Assembly (NCBI RefSeq): GCF_014652815.1
Contig: NZ_BMZN01000002.1
Location: 1-64,000, forward strand
DNA length: 64,000 nt
DNA from: Alcaligenes pakistanensis
GTDB taxonomy: Bacteria > Pseudomonadota > Gammaproteobacteria > Burkholderiales > Burkholderiaceae_B
Reading direction: 5' to 3'
Below are positions 52,191 to 60,728 of the stretch, one piece after another; position 1 is the first letter of the stretch; each line of letters begins with the position of its first letter. The notes below the pieces were generated by a model, which was not told the origin of the DNA, searched no databases, and was given only the letters and a program-made list of their open reading frames with translations. The translations under genes and the position numbers were made by a program.

Positions 52191-53243
52191 TCACTTTATT
52201 TGACGTCGCAGCACAACGCCCAGGAAGAAGGGCACGCCCACCAGCGAGGTGACAATGCCAACCGGGATGATGATGCCGGGCACAATGTTTTTCGAGGCAA
52301 TCGAGGCCAGCGACAGAATCACCCCCCCTACCAAGGCACTGCCGGGTAGGTAGAAACGGTGGTCTTCACCAAACAGGCGGCGGGCGATGTGCGGGGCAAT
52401 CAGGCCCACAAAACCGATGGTGCCCACAAAGGACACGGCCAGCGCCGCCAGCAAGCTGATACGCAGCAAGGACACCAGACGCAGGCGCGACACATTGATA
52501 CCGAAGCTGGTGGCCCGGTCTTCGCCCAGGCGTAGCGCGGTCAACTTCCAGGTATCGCGTAAGGACAGCGGCAGGATCAGTGCAAAGACCCCCAGCATGA
52601 TGCCCACCTTGCCCCAGGACGAGCGCGACAGGCTGCCCATGGTCCAGAACACCAGCCCTTGCAGGGCTTCAGCGCTGGCCACAAACTGAACCAGTGACAC
52701 CAGCGCGTTAAAGGAGAACACCAGCGCAATGCCAAACAGCACCAGGTTGGCGGTGCTCATCGCCCCCCAGCGGGCTACCGCATCTAGCAGCAAGGCCGAG
52801 AGCAGGGCAAACACAAAGGCGTTGGCGGCAATGGTCCAGGCTTGTGGAACGCCGGGAAGGGACAGGTCTAGAACAATGGCCAAAGACGCGCCAAAGGCCG
52901 CTGCCGAGGAAATCCCCAGGGTAAAGGGGCTGGCCAGCGGGTTGTTCAAAATGGTCTGCATTTCTGCACCCGACAGGCCCAGCGCCAAACCAATGGCCAT
53001 GGCCATCAGGGCATAGGGCAGGCGGATTTCCCAAACGATGACACGCGTGGTCGGGTCGGACTGCTCGGGGTTGAACAGGGCGTGGCTCAGTTCTGACAGG
53101 CTAAGACCCGAAGGTCCCAACATGAAGTCGGCCATGATGGAGGCCAGAATCACGAGGACCAGGGCACCGACCAAGAGCCAGCGACGTCTGAGGATGTGTT
53201 GATAGTCGACCAGCGCGGGGGCCGGAACAGCAGATGTGGACAT
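52191..53243 (-). CDS. iron-siderophore ABC transporter permease (FecCD family)
   Basis: This 350-residue permease has about nine membrane segments and the FecCD phrases LPYALMAMAIGLALGLSGAEMQ and FVGTIGFVGLIAPHIARRL. A single permease gene is present, so it probably acts as a homodimer. The ATG at 53243 is chosen; the frame is open to 53291 through the promoter region, where a weak Fur-like site lies. Confidence 0.92.
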   Translation of the reverse strand: MSTSAVPAPALVDYQHILRRRWLLVGALVLVILASIMADFMLGPSGLSLSELSHALFNPEQSDPTTRVIVWEIRLPYALMAMAIGLALGLSGAEMQTILNNPLASPFTLGISSAAAFGASLAIVLDLSLPGVPQAWTIAANAFVFALLSALLLDAVARWGAMSTANLVLFGIALVFSFNALVSLVQFVASAEALQGLVFWTMGSLSRSSWGKVGIMLGVFALILPLSLRDTWKLTALRLGEDRATSFGINVSRLRLVSLLRISLLAALAVSFVGTIGFVGLIAPHIARRLFGEDHRFYLPGSALVGGVILSLASIASKNIVPGIIIPVGIVTSLVGVPFFLGVVLRRQIK

Positions 53244-53255
53244 TAAGTGTCTGAA

Positions 53256-53270
53256 TGATAACCGTTTACA
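53256..53270. promoter_or_regulatory. weak Fur-like site before the siderophore import operon
   Basis: TGATAACCGTTTACA matches the 7-1-7 Fur consensus at about ten of 14 bases, with a perfect TGATAA left half. It lies 13 bp before the permease start. Confidence 0.45.
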
Positions 53271-53340
53271 TAGAAAGAAAGTATAGTTCATTGGCTAGGG
53301 TCTGTTAACACTAAAAGCAGTCTTAACTGCGCAGGCTTTC

Positions 53341-54141
53341 GTGTCACCAGGACCTTGGCTTTGGCGTCCTTACCGCGATTCTTTTATGCAGCTTGAACAT
53401 CTGGATTTTCTTTCCCCTTTGGGCCGACAGTATCGTCTGACTTTGGCTTGGCCGCATGCTTTTGCGCCAGCCCAGGGCTGGCCATTGGTGTGTGTGCTTG
53501 ATCTACCGCAATTTGAAGCGGTGCTAGCCGCCTGTGAAAAGCAGGCTCCACAAGCCTGTGCCGTGTTGGGCATCGGGTATAGCGGGGAGAGCTGGCGCGA
53601 TCAGGACTTTACGCCTGCGCTAAACGGGGAAGCCGGCCATGCATCGGACTTTCTGGCGATGATGCAAGACGTTTTCTTGCCCTGGGCTTACGCACAGACT
53701 CCCTTGAATCCGCAGCGGCGTTTACTGTGTGGTCACTCACTGGGTGGCTTGTTCGCCTTGCAGCTTTTATATCAGCAGCCGGAATTGTTTGATGCGCTTG
53801 TGGTATCCAGTCCCTCTGTGTGGTGGGGGGACGAGTTTCTGGCTCGATTGCTGGCCCAAGCTCTTCCCAACGCCGCATTGACGACGCCCGTGCAGTTTTC
53901 TGTAGGCGAGTACGAGCAAAGTCTGGGCCCGGCAGAAGAAGTCCTGCCCGAGGACAAACGCGAGCAACGCCGCCTGCGTTTGCAAGAGCGCCGTATGGTG
54001 GACGGCACACGCGAACTGGCTCAGGCGCTGGCCCGGCAACAGGGCGGTGAACCACGTTTTCGTATCGTGCCGGGCTGTAATCACAGTCAGTCCGGTTTGG
54101 CCGCTTTGCCGCAAGGCTGTTTGGAGTGGTTGGCTGATTAG
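53341..54141 (+). CDS. IroE/Fes-type esterase, third copy
   Basis: This protein of up to 266 residues is an alpha/beta hydrolase with the nucleophile motif CGHSLGGLFALQLL, an SSPSVWW segment and a late histidine in PGCNHSQSGL. It has no signal peptide. It is related in layout to the esterase at 49469-50248 and is divergent from the siderophore import operon. The GTG at 53341 has AGG five bases before it; an ATG at 53386 without a clear ribosome site would give 251 residues. Confidence 0.8.
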   Translation: MSPGPWLWRPYRDSFMQLEHLDFLSPLGRQYRLTLAWPHAFAPAQGWPLVCVLDLPQFEAVLAACEKQAPQACAVLGIGYSGESWRDQDFTPALNGEAGHASDFLAMMQDVFLPWAYAQTPLNPQRRLLCGHSLGGLFALQLLYQQPELFDALVVSSPSVWWGDEFLARLLAQALPNAALTTPVQFSVGEYEQSLGPAEEVLPEDKREQRRLRLQERRMVDGTRELAQALARQQGGEPRFRIVPGCNHSQSGLAALPQGCLEWLAD

Positions 54142-54406
54142 TTAGAGCGCGGGCCTTGTTAGAGCATTCTGGTTTCTTGCCGGTGCCGCTGGTTTATAGC
54201 CTTGGACGGAGCGGGATGCTTTATTTCATCCCCGTGTTCGGGCAGACCGGCACGGTTTCTTCTTGCTCTCAAAGACGTGCAAGACGGTGATTACATGTAT
54301 CCTCTGAACGTCCCGGAGCAGACCCGTATAATGCTGCTCACGCTTGCTTGAACCGGCTTTTCTGCCCTTCTTGTTCTCTTTTTCCCGTATTTCAGGTCCC
54401 CGCCCT

Positions 54407-57400
54407 ATGGTTGCGCGTCGCGCTTCGTCTGTTCCCGATTCTTCCGTCCCCACTCAAGCGGGTTTGCTGCTCCATCCCCAATGGTTGGACTACCCGCGTC
54501 TGGAAGGTGTGGCGCGTCAGATTGCCAAGAAGGCACGCTATCAGGACCGGGCCGGAATACGTCGGCTGTGGCTGAAAGCCTGGCGCTTGCCGCAGGACGC
54601 CGCCTTTTTTAATCAGATCATTACTGCCGAGCTGGGTTTGAAGGATGCCGATCAGCGCCTGGAATCCCAAGGGGTGCCCGAGGTCGTCATTCGTACCTTG
54701 CGTCTGCTGTATCAAATGAGTGCAGACAAGCTGGATGCGGATATTTATGAAGTCCTGCGCGAGCAACTGCTTGAACAACGGGGCCAATTGGCGGGGGCGA
54801 TTGCTTCCCAGTCTTTGCCCTTAAGCGAAAATTGGCCCGAAGGCGAGCGCAGTCCGCGTTTGCTGGCCCTGGTCGAGGCGTGGCAGTCCTTGCCCCTGGC
54901 ACAGACCTATCTGTGGCAGTTGCAGGCCGAACAGCGCGACCGCGATCAACGTGCCCAGCGTTGGGAACAGGCTCAAAAAGAGCGCGAACAAGCGCGTCAA
55001 AAAGAACAAGGCGATAAGCAGCGCAAGTTTGATCAAGCCCAGGAACGTTTGACGGCCTGGTTGCAGGAACAAGGGTGTGAGCCCCAGCGCATCACGCTGG
55101 AGGCCTTCGAGGGCTTGCAGGCCGGTGAACCCGCCCATTGGTTTATGACGGTGTATGGCCGTAATGCTAGCGCTGCCGTGCTGACCCAGGAGCTCAAGTT
55201 GGACGCCGAGCAACAGGAGTTCTTGTTACAGGCGCAGGCTCAACGTCAGGAGCGGATACGTGAACAGCGCCAGCAACGCTGGGCCTGGGAGCAGGAGTGC
55301 ATAGGCTCGGAAGAAACCATGGCCTTGCTGGGTATTACTCGTCAGGAATACGAACTGTGGATGGCCGATCGCCGTTTACCCAGCACCAAGCTGGAAGTGC
55401 GCGGCGGGGCCGCGGCAGGGCGTGATCGTGTCGCCCACCATCCCGATCTGCTGGCTGCTATAGAGCAAAACCAGATTGAGCAGTGGCGCGAACAACATGC
55501 CAGCAGCTTGAGCGCACGCGACCGCTCGCAGTATCAACGGGCAGCAGACCGCGCTCGCACGCAGTGGCGTCAGCAGCAGGTGCTGAACCAGATCAAAAAG
55601 CAGGAAGAGTGTGATTACGAGATAGACCCGCAAGACCCGCAGCGTCTGTGGTGGCATAAAGATGTGTGGCTGGCCGTGAATGTGGCCGTGGCCGGGGAGC
55701 GCCAACATTGGCGTGCCAATGTGCGTATGCAGGCGGCTGTGTCGTTGCCGCGTACGGGCTCGGAGCTGGACAGACTGCCCGCCCGTGTGACGGTGCTGTT
55801 TAACACTGCGGCCCAGAATCGTTTATCCCAGCGCCTGGAAGATTCGCTGGATGCTTTTTTGCAGACCCAGCGTCCCTTGATTGATGGTGCCTCCTTTCTG
55901 GAACTGGCCAAGGCCTTGCGCATGGCGCTGGAAGAAGGCATTGAGCAAAAGGAAATCGAGGCCGGAGATTTTGAAAAACGCCTGCTGAATGGGCCGGTGC
56001 GCCGCATTTTGGAAAGCGTGGAGCAACAGCGCGCGCAAGATTTAATGCGTTTGGGCGACTTCCCGCAAATCTTCAGTTTGGCCCGTGGCATACGTCGTCA
56101 TCTGGTGTTCCGCTTGGGGCCGACCAATTCCGGCAAGACGCACGAGGCTTTGGAAGCCTTGATGGAAGCGCGTTCCGGGGTTTATTTGGCTCCTTTGCGC
56201 TTGCTGGCCATGGAAGTGCGTGACCGCCTGATGAATGCCGGCATTCCCTGCAATCTGGTGACAGGTGAAGAGCGTGTCATGGTGCCCGGTGCCCAGCATA
56301 CCGCCTGCACGGTGGAGATGATGGACCCCACGATGGAAGTACGCGTGGCCGTCCTGGACGAGATTCAAATGCTGCAGGACGAGCAGCGAGGTTGGGCCTG
56401 GACTGCTGCTTTGGTGGGGGCGCCCGCCCGCACCTTGTTTGTATGTGGCGATGCCTCGGTGCTGCGCCCGTGCGAGCGTCTGGTGCGTTCCATGGAAGAG
56501 ACCATGGAGCTGGAGTTTACCGAGCGCAAAACGCCGTTAGAGATCATGCCCTATCCGGTAGATCCGCCCCGCGCCACGGGCAAGCAAGTGCGTCAGGAGG
56601 CGCCTTGGCGGGGCCGTAAAGACCGTCAGCGTGAAGCCCAGGGTGTTGCCAAAGGCGATGCGGTGGTGGCCTTTACGCGTAAGGATGTGCTGACCTTAAG
56701 CGCCCGTTATCGTGCCCAAGGTTGGAAAGTGGCGACGATTTACGGAGCCTTGGCCCCTGAAGTGCGACGTACAGAATCCGAGCGATTTTCGCAAGGCGAG
56801 GCCGATGTACTGGTGGCCACAGACGCCATTGGTATGGGGCTTAACCTGCCGATTCGTCGCGTCCTGTTTTCTACCGTCCACAAGTTTGATGGTCGCTCCA
56901 TGCGGGCCCTGACGGCCACCGAAGTGCGTCAGATTGCGGGCCGGGCCGGCCGTTATGGCTTGTACCCCAAAGGCTATGTAGGGGCCATGGACAAGCAGGA
57001 CTTGAACCATGTGCGTACCCAGTTGCAAACCGATGCTGCCAGTGTGGACTTGCGTCTGCCCATTGCGCCCAGCCCGGAGCATGTACAGGCACTGTCGGCC
57101 TTGTTGGACAATAACAATGTAGGTGCCGTGCTGCAGTATTTTGCGCAGAAAGTTGCCTCGGACAGCCCCTTGTTCCAGACGGCGGGATTGAAAGACGCTA
57201 TAGAGCTGGGCTTTTGCGTAGACCGTCTGGCACCGAAGCTGGAGCTGCGCGAGAAGTTCACCTTTGCTTGCGCGCCGGTGTCAGTGGATAAGGACACTGA
57301 GCTGGATTACTTCAAGCGTTGCTTGTCGGCGTATGTGGCGCAGCGTCCCATGGCCTTGCCACCTGCGCCGTCCTGGTTGAAATCGGCCAGCCCTTCGCGT

Positions 57401-57610
57401 CTGGAAGATGCAGAATTGCTTAGCAAGCAGATCAGCCTGTATGCCTGGCTCAGCATGAAGTTTCCGCAAGTATTTGATCAAGGGCCGTGGTTGCCGGAAG
57501 TGCGCTCTCAGGTCAGCCGCTTTATTGAGCGCAGCCTCTTGCATCAAAGCGGTTTTGGCCAGACCAGCCGTGAAGCCTATGGCACGCCATCGCCGGGACG
57601 TCGTTCTTAA
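54407..57610 (+). CDS. SUV3-type DExH RNA helicase with long N-terminal region
   Basis: This 1067-residue protein has a helicase core at about 560-900, with Walker A GPTNSGKT (571-578), the DEIQM box (from 651), ATDAIGMGLNLPIRR and QIAGRAGRYG. These are hallmarks of the SUV3 family, best known as mitochondrial RNA helicases of the degradosome. The first 550 residues have no recognised domain and include a Gln/Arg/Glu-rich coiled coil (about 180-240). The C terminus fits the SUV3 C-terminal domain. The ATG at 54407 is preferred; the frame is open to 54344 through a leucine-rich stretch. Confidence 0.88.
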   Translation: MVARRASSVPDSSVPTQAGLLLHPQWLDYPRLEGVARQIAKKARYQDRAGIRRLWLKAWRLPQDAAFFNQIITAELGLKDADQRLESQGVPEVVIRTLRLLYQMSADKLDADIYEVLREQLLEQRGQLAGAIASQSLPLSENWPEGERSPRLLALVEAWQSLPLAQTYLWQLQAEQRDRDQRAQRWEQAQKEREQARQKEQGDKQRKFDQAQERLTAWLQEQGCEPQRITLEAFEGLQAGEPAHWFMTVYGRNASAAVLTQELKLDAEQQEFLLQAQAQRQERIREQRQQRWAWEQECIGSEETMALLGITRQEYELWMADRRLPSTKLEVRGGAAAGRDRVAHHPDLLAAIEQNQIEQWREQHASSLSARDRSQYQRAADRARTQWRQQQVLNQIKKQEECDYEIDPQDPQRLWWHKDVWLAVNVAVAGERQHWRANVRMQAAVSLPRTGSELDRLPARVTVLFNTAAQNRLSQRLEDSLDAFLQTQRPLIDGASFLELAKALRMALEEGIEQKEIEAGDFEKRLLNGPVRRILESVEQQRAQDLMRLGDFPQIFSLARGIRRHLVFRLGPTNSGKTHEALEALMEARSGVYLAPLRLLAMEVRDRLMNAGIPCNLVTGEERVMVPGAQHTACTVEMMDPTMEVRVAVLDEIQMLQDEQRGWAWTAALVGAPARTLFVCGDASVLRPCERLVRSMEETMELEFTERKTPLEIMPYPVDPPRATGKQVRQEAPWRGRKDRQREAQGVAKGDAVVAFTRKDVLTLSARYRAQGWKVATIYGALAPEVRRTESERFSQGEADVLVATDAIGMGLNLPIRRVLFSTVHKFDGRSMRALTATEVRQIAGRAGRYGLYPKGYVGAMDKQDLNHVRTQLQTDAASVDLRLPIAPSPEHVQALSALLDNNNVGAVLQYFAQKVASDSPLFQTAGLKDAIELGFCVDRLAPKLELREKFTFACAPVSVDKDTELDYFKRCLSAYVAQRPMALPPAPSWLKSASPSRLEDAELLSKQISLYAWLSMKFPQVFDQGPWLPEVRSQVSRFIERSLLHQSGFGQTSREAYGTPSPGRRS

Positions 57611-57698
57611 GTTGTAAGGAAGCGGATACGGAGCGGGGCCGAGCTAGGGTGCAGTGGTTTTGGTTCGACCTTCTATATATCGTTTGATACATTATCCC

Positions 57699-57721
57699 CC
57701 GTACGGAAAGTGTCCGTACGG
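57699..57721. promoter_or_regulatory. 9-bp inverted repeat upstream of the Bcr/CflA gene
   Basis: CCGTACGGA and TCCGTACGG are perfect complements around a 5-base spacer. Each arm is itself partly palindromic (CCGTACGG). The site lies 71 bp before the start of the efflux gene and no T-run follows it, so an operator is more likely than a terminator. Confidence 0.5.
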
Positions 57722-57792
57722 TCCGGTTAAGGGGTACCATTCCCCTATCCCCGCGCCGATTCTGGCGTCCTCCCTGTTTTCCAAAGCTATCT

Positions 57793-58980
57793 ATGAACTA
57801 CCGCAAGCTGACCCTGGTGTTGGCGGCCTTGGCCATGTTGGGGCCGTTCGCCACGGATGCCTATTTGCCTTCGTTTCACCGTATTGGTGAAGAGTTTCTG
57901 GTAGACCAGTCCCTGGTCCAGCAAACCCTAAGCGTTTACCTGTTTGGCTTCGCCTTCATGAGCCTGTTCTGGGGCACGCTGTCGGACAGCTTCGGGCGGC
58001 GTCCCGTTATCCTGGCCTCCCTGATTTTATTTCTGATTGGTTCGGTGGGCTCGGCGCTAGCCCCCAGCTTTTCCTGGCTGCTGTTCTTTCGCATGTTGCA
58101 AGGCTGTTCGGCTGGGGCCGGGCGTGTCGTGGGGCAGGCGCTGGCGCGGGACTGTGTGCAGGGCGTGGAAGCCCAGCGCTTGTTTGCCCACATCACTATG
58201 GTGTTCAGTCTGGCTCCGGCGATTGCACCTGTGCTCGGTGGCTATTTAAGCGCCTATGCAGGCTGGCGTTCGGTGTTCTGGCTGCTGACGCTGCTAAGCC
58301 TTGCGCTGATGGCCCTGTGCTGGCGGCAATTGCCTGAAACCTTGCCGGTCGCCTCGCGCCAACCCTTAAAGCCCATGATCATCCTGGGCAACTATGCCCG
58401 TGCGTTGCGTAATGGCCGTTTTGTATTGGCGATCTCCGCTGTGGCCTGTGCTTTTTCGGGTTTCGCCTTGTATATCTCTTCCGCAGCCAGCTTTGTGATT
58501 GGTGTGCTGGGCCTGACAGAAACGGCGTTCGCCTGGCTGTTCCTGCCCTTTATTGGCGGTATGTTGGGAGGTTCCATCCTGAATGCGCGCTTTGCAGACA
58601 AATTGCCCCCGGCTCGCATGATTCGCCTGGGCCTATCCATTATGCTGGGCGGCGCAGTATTCAATACGCTGTACAACCTGCTGTTCCAGGCCGAGGTTCC
58701 CTGGGCAGTCATGCCGATTTTTGTCTATGCCTTTGGGATGTCCATGGCCCTGCCGGGCATGACGGTGGTGACTTTAGGCACCTTCCCGACCATGCGTGGC
58801 CTGGCCTCTTCGATACAAAGTTCCTGGCAAATGCTTTTGTTTGCCACGGTATCCGGTGTGGTAGCACCGTTGCTGTTTGAAAGCGGTTTGCTGCTGGCAT
58901 TAGGCATGTTGTGTGCTGCTGCCTTGTCGGCGGGTTTCTGGTGGTGTAGCCAGCACCGTTCTAAATCGACTGAGGTCTAA
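57793..58980 (+). CDS. Bcr/CflA family MFS drug efflux protein
   Basis: This 395-residue protein has twelve membrane segments. Bcr/CflA features include TDAYLPSFHRIGEEF near the N terminus, GTLSDSFGRRPVIL in the first loop and RMLQGCSAGAGRVVGQALARD in the fourth segment. Members export chloramphenicol, bicyclomycin, sulfonamides or other compounds; the substrate here is unknown. The inverted repeat at 57699-57721 may control it. Confidence 0.9.
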   Translation: MNYRKLTLVLAALAMLGPFATDAYLPSFHRIGEEFLVDQSLVQQTLSVYLFGFAFMSLFWGTLSDSFGRRPVILASLILFLIGSVGSALAPSFSWLLFFRMLQGCSAGAGRVVGQALARDCVQGVEAQRLFAHITMVFSLAPAIAPVLGGYLSAYAGWRSVFWLLTLLSLALMALCWRQLPETLPVASRQPLKPMIILGNYARALRNGRFVLAISAVACAFSGFALYISSAASFVIGVLGLTETAFAWLFLPFIGGMLGGSILNARFADKLPPARMIRLGLSIMLGGAVFNTLYNLLFQAEVPWAVMPIFVYAFGMSMALPGMTVVTLGTFPTMRGLASSIQSSWQMLLFATVSGVVAPLLFESGLLLALGMLCAAALSAGFWWCSQHRSKSTEV

Positions 58981-58987
58981 GCCTTTA

Positions 58988-59572
58988 TCAAGACCGGGTG
59001 TGACTGCTTTCCTTATGCTCAGCACCCGTGTTTTGAGCAACGCTCTGACTGCTACTTCGAGCGCCATTGTGATCCACAGTGGCGTTTTTATTTTCAGCTG
59101 TACTGCTGGACATCGAGGGTGTAAACCATTGCACCAGGCCCATGCCTGCCAAGATCAACAACACACCTAGAATCCGTCCCATATGCACGGGGCGTGGAGT
59201 CAGCCCCATCAAACCGTAGTGGTCGATCAGCATGGAACTGAGCATTTGCCCGGCCACGACACAGACGATGAAGCTGGCGGCTCCCATACGGGGGGTCAGG
59301 ATCAGGGCCGCGCTGATATAGATGACACCGCCAATACCACCCGTCCACACCCACCACGGGGCATGCGCCAATTGCGCTGTCAGGGGGGCGGGGGCGCGCA
59401 TCAGCCACAAGGTTGGCACAACCAGGGCGGCACTGATGCACAGCGATACCAGCGTTGCCCACAGAGGATGCCCCAGGACTTTACCCAGAACGGCATTGCT
59501 GGCCGCCTGGAAAGGCACGGCAGAACCGGCAAATATAGCCACCAACATACTGAACAAAGCGGTACCGGGCAT
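58988..59572 (-). CDS. YdcZ (DUF606) DMT-type transporter
   Basis: This 194-residue protein has five hydrophobic segments and YdcZ phrases (GSAVPFQAASNAVLGKVLGHP, GGIGGVIYISAALILTPRMG). It is a small member of the drug/metabolite transporter superfamily of unknown substrate. The last 40 residues are polar and rich in Ser, as an extra tail. It is divergent from a LysR gene that probably regulates it. Confidence 0.85.
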   Translation of the reverse strand: MPGTALFSMLVAIFAGSAVPFQAASNAVLGKVLGHPLWATLVSLCISAALVVPTLWLMRAPAPLTAQLAHAPWWVWTGGIGGVIYISAALILTPRMGAASFIVCVVAGQMLSSMLIDHYGLMGLTPRPVHMGRILGVLLILAGMGLVQWFTPSMSSSTAENKNATVDHNGARSSSQSVAQNTGAEHKESSHTRS

Positions 59573-59607
59573 AAACGTATCTCCCTAGAAATCAAAGCTC
59601 TATCTTG

Positions 59608-59640
59608 CACTATTCGTTGTTCTTATTGAAATTAATAGTG
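59608..59640. promoter_or_regulatory. likely LysR binding region in the divergent promoter
   Basis: CACTATT (59608-59614) and AATAGTG (59634-59640) are perfect inverted arms 19 bases apart, in the 89-bp space between the YdcZ gene and the LysR gene. This is where a LysR-type activator usually binds. Confidence 0.5.
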
Positions 59641-59661
59641 TGCACAGTCATTATTCGTTCT

Positions 59662-60564
59662 ATGGATGAACTGCGACGTATAGATTTAAACCTGCTGCTT
59701 AGTCTGCATGCTCTGTTGACCGAACAGCATGTGACCCGTGCGGCCCACCGACTGCATAAAAGCCAGCCGGCGGTCAGCCATGCCTTGGCGCATCTGCGTC
59801 AGGTTTTCAACGATCCTTTATTGATACGGCGGGGAGCACGGCTGGAGCCCACAGCTCTGGCCCTGCAACTGCAACGCCCTTTGGAGCAGGCTTTGCAGCA
59901 GCTGAACGGCTTGCTGGATGCCGGTGGTTTTGATCCGGCCAGTGAACAGCGTGAGTTTCGCTTGGCCATGTCCGATTACGGGGCACAGATTGTGCTGCCG
60001 CCCTTGATGCGTGTCTTGCGGCAACAGGCTCCCGGTATTCATCTGGCAGTGAGCCAAGGTAGCCGGGAAGCGATGCTGGCGCAGCTAAGCGATGGTGAAC
60101 TGGATGTGGCCTTAGGGGTGTTCTCTGACATTCCGGCCGGTTTGCAGGCACAGACTTTGTTTGAAGAGCATCTTATTTGTATTGCCGACCGCGCCAGTTT
60201 GTCTACGCCTGCCGGGCCGGATCTGGACGAGTGGTTGCAGCATCCCCATGTGCTGGTTTCTATGCGCCCCGGTGGTGAAAGCGAGGTCGATAATGTGCTT
60301 AATCGAAGGGGACTGAAGCGTCAGATTGCCCTATCTTTGCCGCATTGGAGTGCTGCTGCCCAGGTGCTGGCGGGTACTGATCTGATTCTGACGGTTTCCA
60401 GCCGCAGCGCCGAACCCTTGCGTGAGCACCCTGAACTGGTTTTTTTCAAGCCACCTTTGCCCATTCCCTCGGTCTTGTTTCAGCAAGTTTGGCATAGTCG
60501 ACGGCATGCGGACCCGGCCCATGTCTGGTTGCGCCAGCAATTAATGGATTGCTGCCAGAGCTAG
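59662..60564 (+). CDS. LysR family transcriptional regulator
   Basis: This 300-residue protein has the N-terminal LysR helix-turn-helix (LLLSLHALLTEQHVTRAAHRL, from 59690) and a substrate-binding-type effector domain from about residue 90. The start at 59662 gives MDELRRIDLNLL, which is typical; the frame upstream to 59605 covers the promoter region. It resembles the NodD/LinR-like branch, but the effector is unknown. It probably controls the divergent YdcZ gene. Confidence 0.92.
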   Translation: MDELRRIDLNLLLSLHALLTEQHVTRAAHRLHKSQPAVSHALAHLRQVFNDPLLIRRGARLEPTALALQLQRPLEQALQQLNGLLDAGGFDPASEQREFRLAMSDYGAQIVLPPLMRVLRQQAPGIHLAVSQGSREAMLAQLSDGELDVALGVFSDIPAGLQAQTLFEEHLICIADRASLSTPAGPDLDEWLQHPHVLVSMRPGGESEVDNVLNRRGLKRQIALSLPHWSAAAQVLAGTDLILTVSSRSAEPLREHPELVFFKPPLPIPSVLFQQVWHSRRHADPAHVWLRQQLMDCCQS

Positions 60565-60649
60565 GCTTGACCCTTTATAACGGGCCAGTGCTTGACGATA
60601 CCGCCTGCAGTTTCCGACAATTTAGGTTTGCCGTTGAATTTCCCCTTTA

Positions 60650-60665
60650 ATCCGTTTAAACGGAT
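60650..60665. promoter_or_regulatory. 16-bp perfect palindrome upstream of fecR-like gene
   Basis: ATCCGTTTAAACGGAT is a perfect palindrome 64 bp before the FecR-like start. It may be an operator for a dimeric regulator. Confidence 0.45.
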
Positions 60666-60728
60666 GGATAAAAACGATTTGGACTGCGACTTGCAGCCCC
60701 TGTGTAGTGCTTTTTAGATTGATTGTTG

